This document shows, piece by piece, positions 37,802-47,812 of a stretch of DNA of 64,000 bases. The stretch is taken from the NCBI RefSeq assembly GCF_020687805.1, contig NZ_JAJEWQ010000006.1, forward strand, positions 183,750-247,749. Direction: 5' to 3'. A model generated the notes under the pieces. The model was not told where the DNA came from. It was given only the letters and a program-made list of their open reading frames with translations, and did no database searches. Origin of the DNA: Planctobacterium marinum. GTDB lineage: Bacteria; Pseudomonadota; Gammaproteobacteria; Enterobacterales; Alteromonadaceae. Both the position numbers and the translations under genes were made by a program. Numbering within the stretch: the stretch's first letter is position 1; each line of letters opens with the position of its first letter.

Positions 37802-38164
37802 TTACCAGGGCCACTCGCCACGAATTACATTGAGTCCGCGCCCTGAGATATCCAGTGCCTGTAGCGAAAAGTCTTTTTTGTTGTGGACCATTTCCAGATA
37901 AGGGAAAAACCATTTGATTCTGTCTTTAAAGTGTTCGTTGAGATATCTGTGATAATGCTCGAGTGCGCCGCTTGCGGAAACCGGTAAGTTGCCACCATAG
38001 TCACCTCCTACCCGGAAAGGGAACTCCAGGCTGATGGGGCAAAATGCAAACCCCTCAGCCTTTTCATAAATGAGAACGATATAATTGATCCCGTCCAGAA
38101 TGGCTTCCTTGTGCCAGGTAGGAAGGGCTTTTGATGGAGCAGATTTAGTTTTACCGGCCATCAT
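37802..38164 (-). CDS. conserved hypothetical protein
   Basis: A 120-residue soluble protein with a basic N-terminus (MMAGKTKSAPSK) and an aromatic-rich body (EFPFRVGGDYGGNLPVSASG, IKWFFPYLEM). No signal peptide or membrane segment. GGAG lies seven bases before the ATG, which supports translation. I do not recognize the family. Confidence 0.6.
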   Translation of the reverse strand: MMAGKTKSAPSKALPTWHKEAILDGINYIVLIYEKAEGFAFCPISLEFPFRVGGDYGGNLPVSASGALEHYHRYLNEHFKDRIKWFFPYLEMVHNKKDFSLQALDISGRGLNVIRGEWPW

Positions 38165-38297
38165 TAAATACTCCAGTTTGGATAGATTAAGTTTAGCGTT
38201 TTTTTGACACCTGGCCGGTTAAAAATGAAGAAAAATGAAAACTTCTTAATTGTTGGCTAAATGCACAATGTCTGCGCAATTCTGTGCCAGGTTTGTT

Positions 38298-39311
38298 ATG
38301 CGTTTAAGACAACAGGATTTTCGGGTGAATGAGTCGGCCTGGCAAGTAAACACAAGCAACGCGGAGCACAACCGCTTTCTAAACCTGGCAGGTGTGCAAC
38401 AAGATTTGGCGCAATGTGATTCGTTTCAGCACCTGATTATCTGTGGCTTACCCAAATGTGGCTCATCTTTACTTCTGAATTTACTGGATAATCACAACCA
38501 GTTAAGTGTATTTCCCGACGAGTTACGCTTTATGGACGCGGGTTGCCAAAACATGCGCAATGTCGATGCCCTGGTGAAGTTACTGCAAAGTTATCATATC
38601 CGGCAACCTCTAAGTTGTTTGGCAAGCCTGGATGATTTCCCTGAACATCGAGGTTCCAGATCCTGGTTGCGCGAAGATGTTCGTTTTAATTTTGAATTGT
38701 TCAGTGACGCCATAGTCAGCTATTTTGGCAAAGCAAATACTGCTGAGCAGCGTTACTTTGCCTGTTTTTTGGCATTGGCGTGGGCCAGGCAGCAGCAACA
38801 AGTGCTGATGACAAACAAGCCAGTACTGGTTTCAAACTCGCTCAATAATGAGCTGTACATGTTCAGCTGGCAACGAATGTTGCAATCTCGTGTGCGGTTT
38901 TTGTGGTGTATTCGAAACCCTTTTGAGCAGTATCTGAGTTTGCTAAAGACGGCTGCAAAATACGGACAAAAGCCTTTGCCGGTAGCGCTGTTTTGTCAGT
39001 GGCTAAAAGGGCGTTATGATCTGCTACCTTCACACGCTGAAAATGTATTTATTCTGCGTTACGAAGATTTAATTAATAACAGCCTAAATACCGCGAATAA
39101 AATTGCCAACTTCCTGAACATCGAATTCCAATCGACTATGCTGCAGCCCTCGCAAAATGGCGTAGCCTGCACCGGACGTTCTTCCCGAGGTATTGATCGA
39201 AACGGGATTTATCACAATCCTGAATTAGCAAAATTGCAACTGGACAGCAATACGCTAACTGTCCTTGATACGGAACTTGATGTGATATTGCGGCGCTTTA
39301 ATTACCGGTGA
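38298..39311 (+). CDS. sulfotransferase family protein
   Basis: About 337 residues. The PAPS 5'-phosphosulfate loop is seen in LIICGLPKCGSSLLLNLL and the 3'-phosphate site in FLWCIRNPFEQYLSLL, with RYEDLINN later. It should transfer sulfate from PAPS, or may be a related P-loop enzyme; the acceptor is unknown. The ATG at 38298 has CCAGG upstream; earlier starts at 38250 and 38268 are possible. Its 3' end overlaps the convergent MOSC gene by 14 bases. Confidence 0.8.
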   Translation: MRLRQQDFRVNESAWQVNTSNAEHNRFLNLAGVQQDLAQCDSFQHLIICGLPKCGSSLLLNLLDNHNQLSVFPDELRFMDAGCQNMRNVDALVKLLQSYHIRQPLSCLASLDDFPEHRGSRSWLREDVRFNFELFSDAIVSYFGKANTAEQRYFACFLALAWARQQQQVLMTNKPVLVSNSLNNELYMFSWQRMLQSRVRFLWCIRNPFEQYLSLLKTAAKYGQKPLPVALFCQWLKGRYDLLPSHAENVFILRYEDLINNSLNTANKIANFLNIEFQSTMLQPSQNGVACTGRSSRGIDRNGIYHNPELAKLQLDSNTLTVLDTELDVILRRFNYR

Positions 39312-40131
39312 GTATCTGCAACGATTGACCGACAATCAGGGTTCCAGTGTCTTTGTTGGGCAAATGGGCATGTTGCCCGAAGTAGGGCAGCTTTTTATCA
39401 CCTACCTTAAAGCGTTCCATCAAAGTTTGCAGTGGTTGCCCGGGCGTGGCTACCACGCCTCTTTGCTGGTCTACCGAGGTCATAGGGCAGCGTTGGCACG
39501 GGCCGATCATCGCAAAATCTAATGAGTCGGCGCGCAGGTTCTGCCACTGATATTCCTGCCAGGGCTGTGTATCTGCAAGGATTATATTGGCGCGAAAGCG
39601 GTCCATGGGCATGGGTTGAGGCAGATGTTGGTTTAGAGCAGACAAAGACGCTTCGCAGGTGATTAAGAATGGACAGGCATCCGCCAGTTTTAACGTTGAT
39701 TCCTGATTCTCCAGATATCTAGTGGCGACCAGGCGCTCTGCGTTATTATTAAATCTCACCAGTCGCAACTTTCCACCGCGAAATTCGCCTAACACCTGAG
39801 TTAACCAGTCGCTTACTGCCTGCGATTCTTCAATACCTTCCACGGTATCTTTCCATATTTGCCAAAGCGCCGTGGGAGTCTTGGGGTCTTGTGTTACCTC
39901 AATCGTGCCATGGTACTCATGACTAAGACTCAACTGGCCATGTACGAAGTGGGTTTTTATCGTGGCCATAGCCGGGATTTGTCGCTGTGTAACAAACTTA
40001 CCTGAATTGTCCACGATCATCCATTGCCGGTCGCCTTCCAGCCCGGTCGGAAGTACATTAACCTGAGACAGGCTAATACCGGCCAGGGATTTTACCGGAT
40101 AGATGTAGAGGGCTGAAATGCTCGCGTTCAT
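39298..40131 (-). CDS. MOSC domain protein (YcbX-like, without ferredoxin domain)
   Basis: A 277-residue protein with the MOSC N-terminal beta-barrel (ISALYIYPVKSLAGISLSQ) and the MOSC core with the molybdenum-ligand cysteine in PCQRCPMTSVD. YcbX-type proteins use Moco to reduce N-hydroxylated compounds. E. coli YcbX carries an extra C-terminal 2Fe-2S domain that is absent here, so a separate electron donor would be needed. AAGGAT six bases before the ATG at 40131 fixes the start. Confidence 0.88.
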   Translation of the reverse strand: MNASISALYIYPVKSLAGISLSQVNVLPTGLEGDRQWMIVDNSGKFVTQRQIPAMATIKTHFVHGQLSLSHEYHGTIEVTQDPKTPTALWQIWKDTVEGIEESQAVSDWLTQVLGEFRGGKLRLVRFNNNAERLVATRYLENQESTLKLADACPFLITCEASLSALNQHLPQPMPMDRFRANIILADTQPWQEYQWQNLRADSLDFAMIGPCQRCPMTSVDQQRGVVATPGQPLQTLMERFKVGDKKLPYFGQHAHLPNKDTGTLIVGQSLQILTGN

Positions 40132-40212
40132 TGAAATATCCTTAGGGCCTTTTGGCCATGAGTGCATGATTGTTATAAATAAAATAAAGGGGTTTTACAT
40201 GGCAAAACAGCG

Positions 40213-41178
40213 CTACAGGCTCTGACTAAAATACTGTCTCCAAAGGCCCGGCTCTATACCGTATTTGCGTTTAAAAGCGCGCCCGAAACTATCACTGGAC
40301 TGGTAACCTACCTGAAACGCGACACTTTTTATACTCTTAGAATCATCACTCAGGAAAATTTTTGCCTGCTCCAGTTTGATGTGTTCCAGCCAGGCTCTGG
40401 CCGTCATTTGATAATGTTGTTGTACCAGGCGATTAAAGTGCCTGTCACTCATGGCGCATTGTGCTGCCAGATCAGTGACGCTGACAGTTTTATGCAGGTT
40501 GTCCTGCAACCACATGTACACTTTTTGCAAGCGATCGTTGTCAATGCTTTGAAATTTTAATGATTCTGAAAACTGACTTTGGTGCCCGGCGCGTTTAAAG
40601 TAAGTGACCAAATATTTAGCTGCCGATGTGGCCACACGTACCCCGTGATCTTGTTCGATAATATGTAAAGCCAAATCAATACCACTTAATACGCCTGCGG
40701 ATGAATAAAACCTGTCGTGTTGAATAAACAACCTGTCGGCATCCACGATTAAGTGGGGATAACGGTGTTTTAACTCTTCGGCAAAGTGCCAATGGGTAGT
40801 CACGGTTAACCCTCGTAACCGGGGCAGATCTGCCGCTAAAAACACGCCGGTACAAATACACACTATGCGTTTCCTCTGGTTACATTGCTCCTGCAGATAA
40901 GGCTGAAGTAATGCCTTTGTGGCCTGTTGTCTTGCACCTGTTCCACCGGGAATCACCAGAGTATCAATGCTGGGCGCGTCGGCAAAAGTATAGTCGGCTT
41001 CAATCTGAATGCCGGTTTCACTTCTAATCTTTTTCCGGGGCGCAATAATACAGGATTCATAAAGTGGTTCAGCGTCAGCTTTGATGAGATCAAAGCATTC
41101 CAGTGGCCCGACGAGGTCTAACAGCTGTATATCGTCGTAAGCCAAAAAGCCGATGCGATGTGGGCAGGAAGTTGTCAT
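40213..41178 (-). CDS. GlxA-family AraC-type regulator with DJ-1/PfpI-like domain
   Basis: A 321-residue regulator. The N-terminal glutamine amidotransferase-like domain (residues about 8-175) has VIPGGTGARQ and the nucleophile-elbow position CICTGVF. The C-terminal AraC domain (about 215-318) has two helix-turn-helices: VTDLAAQCAMSDRHFNRLVQ and IKSVAFQVGYQSSDSFGRAF. Such regulators often control amino acid or amine catabolism. It is divergent from metA, but the MetJ boxes between them suggest that metA is regulated separately. Confidence 0.92.
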   Translation of the reverse strand: MTTSCPHRIGFLAYDDIQLLDLVGPLECFDLIKADAEPLYESCIIAPRKKIRSETGIQIEADYTFADAPSIDTLVIPGGTGARQQATKALLQPYLQEQCNQRKRIVCICTGVFLAADLPRLRGLTVTTHWHFAEELKHRYPHLIVDADRLFIQHDRFYSSAGVLSGIDLALHIIEQDHGVRVATSAAKYLVTYFKRAGHQSQFSESLKFQSIDNDRLQKVYMWLQDNLHKTVSVTDLAAQCAMSDRHFNRLVQQHYQMTARAWLEHIKLEQAKIFLSDDSKSIKSVAFQVGYQSSDSFGRAFKRKYGIEPGLWRQYFSQSL

Positions 41179-41275
41179 TTAGCGAGGATTTATATCTGAC
41201 GGTGCCAAGACTATAGCAGGTTTAAATATGTCTTAAGTGTCTAATGTGCGACATTTTCAGACATTCGTCGGTTTT

Positions 41276-41307
41276 GGACGTCCAGATGTTTAGACGTAAA
41301 GATGTTG
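41276..41307. promoter_or_regulatory. MetJ operator: four contiguous 8-bp met boxes
   Basis: GGACGTCC, AGATGTTT, AGACGTAA and AGATGTTG follow each other without gaps at 41276, 41284, 41292 and 41300. Each resembles the met box AGACGTCT, and tandem 8-bp boxes are the hallmark of MetJ sites. The array lies 69-100 bases upstream of metA and abuts a TTGACA at 41305. metJ itself is not in the window. Confidence 0.8.
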
Positions 41308-41375
41308 ACAATATGAGCTATTAAGGCACAATGCCGGAATCTAAGTCGATTTACTAAGAGGTTGAGACAAATACC

Positions 41376-42305
41376 ATGCCCATTCGAGTACCTGCTGAAT
41401 TACCTGCACAAGCTATTTTAGACAAAGAGAATATCTTTGTTATGGATAGTGAGCGCGCGGCTATGCAGGATATTCGACCGCTGGAAGTGGGAATTCTCAA
41501 CCTGATGCCCAATAAAATTCAAACCGAAACACAACTTTGTCGGTTATTGTCCAACACGCCGCTACAAATCAACGTGGATTTAATCCGTATTGATAACCAC
41601 GTCTCAAAGCACACACCGGCAGAGCACATGGACTCTTTCTATCAGAACTTTGATGATATTGCTGAAAAGCGCTATGACGGCCTGATTATCACCGGAGCCC
41701 CCGTGGCGTTAGTGGACTACGAAGAAATATCCTACTGGGATAAGATCACCACGGTGATGGATTGGGCACGCCGGCATGTGCAATCTACCCTCTATTTGTG
41801 TTGGGCCGCACATGCTGCCATGTACCATTTTTATGGTATTAATCGCCATATCCGTGAGGACAAGTTATTTGGGGTGTTCGAACACAAGGTTAATCAGCCG
41901 CTGGATGAATTGGTGCGGGGGTTTGACGGTCGTTTTTATGCACCTCATTCCCGCTATGGTAATATTCTGATTGAACAGTATGAATCTGTTCCCGAATTAG
42001 ATGTGCTGGCCAGCTCGGATGACGCTGGGGCCTATATCGTGGCTTCAAAAGACAAACGTCAGGTGTTTTTAACTGGCCATCCGGAGTATGAGTTACATAC
42101 CCTGAATGATGAATACACCCGCGATATCAGCGCTGGATTAGACACCGCAATCCCGTTGAATTACTTCGCGGAGCCAGAAAATCCGCAATCGACGCCTGTC
42201 ATGAGTTGGCGCAGTCATGGTACCTTGTTGTATACCAACTGGTTGAATTATTGTGTGTATCAGGTGACGCCATACGACCTGAACGAATTGAGTAGCCGCA
42301 CATAG
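41376..42305 (+). CDS. metA: homoserine O-succinyltransferase
   Basis: First committed step of methionine synthesis: acylates homoserine. 309 residues, the same length as E. coli MetA. The nucleophile Cys142 (LCWAAHAAM), His235 and Glu237 (HPEYELHTL) fall at the same residue numbers as in E. coli. Whether it uses succinyl- or acetyl-CoA cannot be decided by eye; residues around the active site set this in the family. The start follows AGAGGTTGAGAC. MetJ boxes lie upstream and the split metH lies 81 bases downstream. Confidence 0.96.
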   Translation: MPIRVPAELPAQAILDKENIFVMDSERAAMQDIRPLEVGILNLMPNKIQTETQLCRLLSNTPLQINVDLIRIDNHVSKHTPAEHMDSFYQNFDDIAEKRYDGLIITGAPVALVDYEEISYWDKITTVMDWARRHVQSTLYLCWAAHAAMYHFYGINRHIREDKLFGVFEHKVNQPLDELVRGFDGRFYAPHSRYGNILIEQYESVPELDVLASSDDAGAYIVASKDKRQVFLTGHPEYELHTLNDEYTRDISAGLDTAIPLNYFAEPENPQSTPVMSWRSHGTLLYTNWLNYCVYQVTPYDLNELSSRT

Positions 42306-42386
42306 ACATTGTCTGTTTTCTGAATGTCAGCCGCAGTGAACAACACACAGCTTGCTGATGAGCGAAATCGAGTGAATGAGTTTCAT

Positions 42387-43439
42387 ATGAGTAACAAAAC
42401 CCAACAACTATTAGCCTTGCTGGCTGACAGGATATTAATCCTGGACGGCGCAATGGGAACTATGATCCAACGCCATAAGTTGGAAGAGCAAGATTATCGC
42501 GGCGAGCGTTTCGCTGACTGGCCATCAGATCTTAAAGGCAATAATGATCTTCTGGTATTAACCCAGCCAGACATTATTCGCGAAATTCATGGCCAGTATC
42601 TTGAAGCAGGCGCGGATATATTAGAAACCAATACCTTTAACGCCACCAGTATTTCCATGGCGGACTACAATATGGAATCACTGGTGACGGAGATTAATAT
42701 TGAAGCTGCCAGGCTTGCGCGTCAGGCCGCTGACGAATACACCGCTAAAAATCCCGACAAACCCCGTTTTGTCGCCGGGGTTCTTGGGCCTACTAACAGA
42801 ACCGCCTCTATTTCACCGGATGTAAATGATCCCGTTTTTCGCAATATTAGTTTTGAGCAACTGGTAGAAGCCTATAAAGAGGCAACTCATGCACTGATTC
42901 AGGGGGGCTCTGATTTGATTTTGATCGAGACCATTTTCGATACCCTGAACGCCAAAGCGGCTGCGTTTGCAGTGGATGAGGTGTTTGACGAATTAGGCTG
43001 TCAGTTGCCTGTGATGATTTCGGGTACTATTACCGATGCGTCAGGGCGCACCTTGTCAGGTCAGACCGCAGAAGCTTTCTATTATTCTTTGCGTCATATT
43101 AAACCCATCTCCTTTGGCCTTAACTGCGCTCTGGGCCCGGATCTATTAAGACAATACGTGAAAGAGATCTCTGATGTGGCTGAGTGTCATATTTCCGCGC
43201 ACCCCAATGCCGGATTACCTAATGAATTTGGTGAATATGACATGGAAGGGCCGGAAATGGCGGCGCACATTAAAGAATGGGCTGAGTCTGGTTTGGTGAA
43301 TATTGTTGGTGGTTGCTGTGGTTCTTCACCGGAACATATCAGCTCCATTGCAACGGCAGTATCCTCTATTGCACCGCGCAAATTACCTACGCCTGAGGTC
43401 AGAATGCGATTATCTGGCTTAGAGCCATTTATTCATTAA
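42387..43439 (+). CDS. metH: methionine synthase MetH, homocysteine-binding domain as a separate protein
   Basis: A 350-residue protein equal to the first domain of cobalamin-dependent methionine synthase, which binds homocysteine and zinc. The N-terminus [17 protein letters not shown] and the zinc cysteines C247, C310 and C311 ([18 protein letters not shown]) are intact and have the E. coli MetH numbering. The protein ends at [10 protein letters not shown], the linker to domain two, with a true TAA stop. The ATG at 42387 aligns with the E. coli start; an in-frame ATG at 42324 would add 21 residues. The partner gene starts 26 bases later. Confidence 0.92.
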   Translation: MSNKTQQLLALLADRILILDGAMGTMIQRHKLEEQDYRGERFADWPSDLKGNNDLLVLTQPDIIREIHGQYLEAGADILETNTFNATSISMADYNMESLVTEINIEAARLARQAADEYTAKNPDKPRFVAGVLGPTNRTASISPDVNDPVFRNISFEQLVEAYKEATHALIQGGSDLILIETIFDTLNAKAAAFAVDEVFDELGCQLPVMISGTITDASGRTLSGQTAEAFYYSLRHIKPISFGLNCALGPDLLRQYVKEISDVAECHISAHPNAGLPNEFGEYDMEGPEMAAHIKEWAESGLVNIVGGCCGSSPEHISSIATAVSSIAPRKLPTPEVRMRLSGLEPFIH

Positions 43440-43465
43440 TACGCCCACGAAGAGAGACAGAGATT

Positions 43466-46087
43466 ATGAATCAAGCATCATCGACATTTGTCAATATAGG
43501 TGAGCGTACCAATGTTACCGGCTCTGCGCGTTTCAAACGACTGATACTGGAAGGTGATTACGAAACTGCGTTGGATGTTGCACGTCAACAGGTTGAAAGC
43601 GGCGCACAGGTGATTGATATCAACATGGATGAAGCCATGTTGGATTCAGAAGCGGCCATGACCCGGTTCCTGAATCTGATTGCCTCCGAACCCGATATTG
43701 CAAGGGTTCCTATCATGATTGACTCCTCGAAATGGACAGTCATCGAGGCCGGACTGAAATGTGTTCAGGGTAAAGCCATAGTTAACTCCATCAGCCTGAA
43801 AGAAGGCGAAGAACCCTTTTTAGCTCAGGCCAAAAAAATCAAGCGTTATGGCGCGGCGACTGTTGTTATGGCATTTGATGAAGTGGGGCAGGCGGATACC
43901 GAGGCGCGCAAGTTTGAGATCTGTGAACGCTCGTACCGACTGCTCACTGAGAAAATCGGGTTTCCACCCGAAGATATCATCTTTGATCCCAACATTTTTG
44001 CTGTTGCCACCGGCATTGAAGAACACAACAATTATGCGCTTGATTTTATCGAAGCTACCCGTCGCATAAAACAGAACCTGCCACACGCGCATATCTCTGG
44101 TGGCCTGTCGAATATCTCCTTCTCGTTTCGCGGCAATAACCCGGTGCGGGAAGCCATGCACTCGGTATTTTTATATCACGCTATAAAGGCGGGTATGGAC
44201 ATGGCCATTGTTAACGCTGGCCAGTTGGAAGTGTATGACGAAATTCCGGATGAACTGCGCAAAGCCGTGGAAGATGTGATTTTGAATCGTCATCCGGATG
44301 CCACCGAAGTGCTGGTAAACCTGGCGCCTAAATACAACGGCGATGGTAAAGAAGCGGTTAAAGAAGATCTGAGCTGGCGCGAACAACCGGTTAACAAGCG
44401 TCTGGAACATGCACTGGTAAAAGGTATCACTGACTACATTGTCGAAGACACCGAAGAAGCCCGGCTAAATGCAGAGCGGCCGCTGCACGTGATTGAAGGT
44501 CCGTTAATGGATGGCATGAACGTAGTGGGTGATCTGTTTGGCGAGGGTAAAATGTTTCTGCCGCAGGTGGTTAAATCAGCACGAGTTATGAAAAAAGCCG
44601 TTGCTCACCTGGAACCCTTTATTGAAGCGGAAAAAGAAGCAGGCAGCACCAATGGCAAAATATTGCTGGCTACCGTAAAGGGCGATGTGCATGACATTGG
44701 TAAGAATATTGTTGGCGTTGTACTGCAATGCAACAACTATGAGATTATCGATCTGGGTGTCATGGTGCCTTGTGCCACCATTTTGCAGGAAGCGAAAAAG
44801 CACAATGTGGATATCATCGGCCTGTCTGGCCTGATCACGCCATCACTGGATGAAATGGTGTTTGTGGCCAAAGAAATGGAGCGTCTGGGTTTTGACCTCC
44901 CGCTGCTAATTGGCGGTGCTACCACATCCAAGGCGCATACCGCAGTAAAAATTGAGCAAAACTACAGTCACCCTGTTGCTTATGTGTCGAACGCGTCTCG
45001 TGCAGTGGGGGTTTGTCAGAAGCTGCTGTCAGCCACTCACAAGCCTGATTTTGTGGCACAGCTGCAAAAAGAATATGACACGGTAAGAGAGCAACACGCC
45101 CGTAAAAAGCCGCGCTCCAAACCCGTAACCCTGGAACAAGCCCGCAGTAATCCGGTTGCTATCGATTGGGACAACTACCAACCACCGGTGCCGCTTAAGC
45201 TGGGAGTAGAAGCGGTTGAGGCCGATATTGCTACCTTGCGTCACTACATCGACTGGACCCCGTTTTTCATGACCTGGTCATTGGCCGGAAAGTATCCGCG
45301 TATTTTTGACGATGAAGTGGTGGGAGAGGAAGCTAAAAAGTTATTTGCCGATGCAAATTCGCTGTTAGATGAGTTGCAGTCGTCAGGTCAGTTGCAGGCA
45401 AAAGGCGTCTATGGCCTGTTTCCTGCGAATGCGGTAACCGATGATGTTCAGATATTCACGGATGAGAGTCGCTCACAGTTGCTGGCCACCAGTTGTCACC
45501 TCAGACAGCAAACGGATAAAGGCCAGAACCCCAATTATTGTTTAACTGACTTTGTGGCACCCAAAGAGTCAGGCAAAGCCGATTACGTTGGGGCTTTTGC
45601 AGTAACCGCAGGTATTGGTGAAGACGAACTGGCCAACGCCTACAAAGCTGCAGGCGATGATTACAACGCCATTATGATTCAGGCGGTGGCCGACAGACTG
45701 GCTGAGGCCTTTGCAGAATATCTGCATCAACAGGTCAGAAAGGTTTACTGGGGTTATGCGCCAGATGAAGCGCTGGATAACGACGCCCTTATTCGTGAAA
45801 AATACCAGGGCATTCGTCCGGCACCGGGTTATGCCGCTTGTCCTGAACACACCGAAAAACAGGTGATCTGGGACCTGCTGGAGGCTGAGAAGCACACCGG
45901 TATGAAGCTGACGGAAAGCTATGCCATGTGGCCCGGTGCATCGGTATCCGGCTGGTATTTCTCACACCCTGATTCTCGCTATTTCGCGGTTGCACAAATC
46001 CAGCAGGACCAACTGCAAGATTATGCACAGCGCAAAGCAATGAGTATCGAAGAAGCTGAGCGCTGGTTAGCGCCAAATTTATCCTGA
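43466..46087 (+). CDS. metH: methionine synthase MetH, folate, cobalamin and activation domains
   Basis: An 873-residue protein with the rest of MetH. It contains a pterin-binding domain ([33 protein letters not shown]), a helical cap, and a B12 domain with GDVHDIGKN (axial His409), [10 protein letters not shown] and GGATTS. The AdoMet-binding reactivation domain has [15 protein letters not shown] and [17 protein letters not shown]. It begins exactly where the inter-domain linker ends in one-piece MetH. It has its own ATG, with AGAGAGACAGAG just upstream. No domain is missing across the two genes, so the pair should be functional if the proteins associate. It ends 11 bases before the peptide deformylase start. 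Confidence 0.94.
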   Translation: MNQASSTFVNIGERTNVTGSARFKRLILEGDYETALDVARQQVESGAQVIDINMDEAMLDSEAAMTRFLNLIASEPDIARVPIMIDSSKWTVIEAGLKCVQGKAIVNSISLKEGEEPFLAQAKKIKRYGAATVVMAFDEVGQADTEARKFEICERSYRLLTEKIGFPPEDIIFDPNIFAVATGIEEHNNYALDFIEATRRIKQNLPHAHISGGLSNISFSFRGNNPVREAMHSVFLYHAIKAGMDMAIVNAGQLEVYDEIPDELRKAVEDVILNRHPDATEVLVNLAPKYNGDGKEAVKEDLSWREQPVNKRLEHALVKGITDYIVEDTEEARLNAERPLHVIEGPLMDGMNVVGDLFGEGKMFLPQVVKSARVMKKAVAHLEPFIEAEKEAGSTNGKILLATVKGDVHDIGKNIVGVVLQCNNYEIIDLGVMVPCATILQEAKKHNVDIIGLSGLITPSLDEMVFVAKEMERLGFDLPLLIGGATTSKAHTAVKIEQNYSHPVAYVSNASRAVGVCQKLLSATHKPDFVAQLQKEYDTVREQHARKKPRSKPVTLEQARSNPVAIDWDNYQPPVPLKLGVEAVEADIATLRHYIDWTPFFMTWSLAGKYPRIFDDEVVGEEAKKLFADANSLLDELQSSGQLQAKGVYGLFPANAVTDDVQIFTDESRSQLLATSCHLRQQTDKGQNPNYCLTDFVAPKESGKADYVGAFAVTAGIGEDELANAYKAAGDDYNAIMIQAVADRLAEAFAEYLHQQVRKVYWGYAPDEALDNDALIREKYQGIRPAPGYAACPEHTEKQVIWDLLEAEKHTGMKLTESYAMWPGASVSGWYFSHPDSRYFAVAQIQQDQLQDYAQRKAMSIEEAERWLAPNLS

Positions 46088-46098
46088 TGGAGGTCATT

Positions 46099-46644
46099 AT
46101 GAATGAATTTGAAAATTATCCTGATGTGTTGCAAATCGCAAAACTGGGTGAACCGGTTTTGCGACAGGCGGCCGCTCCCGTGACCGAATTTACTCAGGAT
46201 TTAGAAAAGTTTGTCGCGCGATTACAGGACAAAATGACCGAAGCGGGTGGTGTGGGCATTGCTGCACCCCAGGTATTTTGCGCAAGACAGATTTTAATCA
46301 TGGCCAGCAAGCCCAACAAGCGATACCCGGATGCACCTCAAATGGAACCTTTAGTGGTCATTAATCCGCGTATCATTGCGCAATCTAAAGACACAGTGAC
46401 GGATTGGGAAGGTTGTCTGAGTATTCCTGGTATACGTGGCCAGGTGCCAAGAGCCGATTGGGTCGAGGTGTTTTTTCAGGATACTCAGGGTACCATGCAG
46501 CGCAGACGTTTTGACGGCTTTTTAGCCCGCATATTTTTGCATGAGTATGATCATCTGATTGGTCGTGCCTGGCTTGATTCAGTGCAAAATAATCGCGACA
46601 TTATCAGTGAAGATGTGTATCTGAATCAGGTGGCTGCCGCCTGA
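46099..46644 (+). CDS. def: peptide deformylase
   Basis: Removes the N-formyl group from nascent proteins; 181 residues. All three motifs are intact: GVGIAAPQ, EGCLS (metal ligand Cys106) and HEYDH (His148, Glu149, His152). The ATG at 46099 has GGAGG five bases upstream; the ATG at 46087 overlaps that site and the metH stop. It is not in the usual def-fmt arrangement, so it is probably a second deformylase. Co-transcription with metH puts N-terminal methionine processing behind methionine synthesis. Confidence 0.93.
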   Translation: MNEFENYPDVLQIAKLGEPVLRQAAAPVTEFTQDLEKFVARLQDKMTEAGGVGIAAPQVFCARQILIMASKPNKRYPDAPQMEPLVVINPRIIAQSKDTVTDWEGCLSIPGIRGQVPRADWVEVFFQDTQGTMQRRRFDGFLARIFLHEYDHLIGRAWLDSVQNNRDIISEDVYLNQVAAA

Positions 46645-46645
46645 T

Positions 46646-47746
46646 TCAGCGCTGATTTTTATCCTGACTGGCGCTGTTGCGCCACCAGGTAGCTAACAGC
46701 GAACCGGTAATGTTCATTGCCGGACTGAAAAAAGCTGGCGCCAGACCCATGGTGGCCAGTTTCTGCATGGATAAGGCGATGCCGGACGCTAATCCGGAGT
46801 TCTGCATACCCACCTCAAATGCAACTGTGCGGGCGTCCTGCTCTTCCAGTTTCAACAGTTTTGCCAGGCTATAACCCAGGCCAAATCCCAGTAAGTTGTG
46901 CACCAGCACAATAGCAATTAACAATAGTCCGATGCTCAGGATAGCCTCTCTACCCGCCGCCCCAATAATCGCCAGAATGATCACGATACCCGACATAGAA
47001 ATCAGGGGCAGTACTTTTTGTAACAGCGCGACTTTATGCCGGAAGTAATGGTTCACCAGTAAGCCCGCCAGCACCGGCAAAATCACAATTTCGAGCATAT
47101 TAAAAAACATGGCTGTGCTGTTGATCGCAATCAGTTCACCGGCCAGTAACTGCATTAAAAACGGTGTAATAAAAGGCGAAAGCAGAGTCGCGATAGCCGT
47201 TAACGTTAATGATAAAGCGACATTAGCATTAGCAATGTAGCTCATCACATTAGAGGCCAGGCCGCTGGGTGAGCAACCCACTAAAATTATGCCAGCAGCT
47301 ATTTCCGGCGGTAATTGCGACAACATCGCCAGTGCAAAACCGATTAATGGCATCAGCGTAAACTGGCACAACAAGCCGATGATAACACTCTGGGGCATGG
47401 ACAAAACCCGGACGAAGTCAGCAAAACTGATGGTACAGCCCATGCCAAACATGATCAGCATTAAAAGTGGAATAATGAGTTGTTTGGTATCGAAATTCTT
47501 TATCTGCATAATAGCGTCAGGAAAGAGCAGCCCAAAACCAAACGCCGCGAATATCCACAGGGTGAAAATCAGGTGACGGGTTTGCTGTATCTGATAAAGG
47601 GCTAAAGACAAAAGCGTAAACCCCGCCATCATAGCCGAGAAAGTAGAGCTTTTAGCATCCAGCTGAAAATAGAAGATGGCTGCCATCATAAAACTGGCTA
47701 TTGCCGCAAGGGTGAAATTTCTGGATGTTTGAGGGATTGCCATCAT
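46646..47746 (-). CDS. bile acid:sodium symporter (BASS) family transporter
   Basis: A 366-residue inner-membrane protein with about ten membrane helices. Family signatures are PLLMLIMFGMGCTISFADF, the discontinuous helix region LVGCSPSGLASNVMSYIA, and FEVGMQNSGLASGIAL. BASS proteins carry organic anions with sodium; bacterial substrates include pantoate, pyruvate and sulfonates, and none can be chosen here. It ends two bases from the convergent def gene. Confidence 0.9.
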   Translation of the reverse strand: MMAIPQTSRNFTLAAIASFMMAAIFYFQLDAKSSTFSAMMAGFTLLSLALYQIQQTRHLIFTLWIFAAFGFGLLFPDAIMQIKNFDTKQLIIPLLMLIMFGMGCTISFADFVRVLSMPQSVIIGLLCQFTLMPLIGFALAMLSQLPPEIAAGIILVGCSPSGLASNVMSYIANANVALSLTLTAIATLLSPFITPFLMQLLAGELIAINSTAMFFNMLEIVILPVLAGLLVNHYFRHKVALLQKVLPLISMSGIVIILAIIGAAGREAILSIGLLLIAIVLVHNLLGFGLGYSLAKLLKLEEQDARTVAFEVGMQNSGLASGIALSMQKLATMGLAPAFFSPAMNITGSLLATWWRNSASQDKNQR

Positions 47747-47812
47747 TCACTTTGAATTTATAAATTACAGATATTAATCTAGCAAAAAGAGGCAGGGTAT
47801 AAAAACTTAAAT

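Noticed and set aside
43420-43470. metH break considered as a frameshift or sequencing error
   Set aside because: The first frame ends at the natural inter-domain linker with TAA, 26 bases separate the genes, and the second has its own start and upstream purine-rich site. A fission explains this better.
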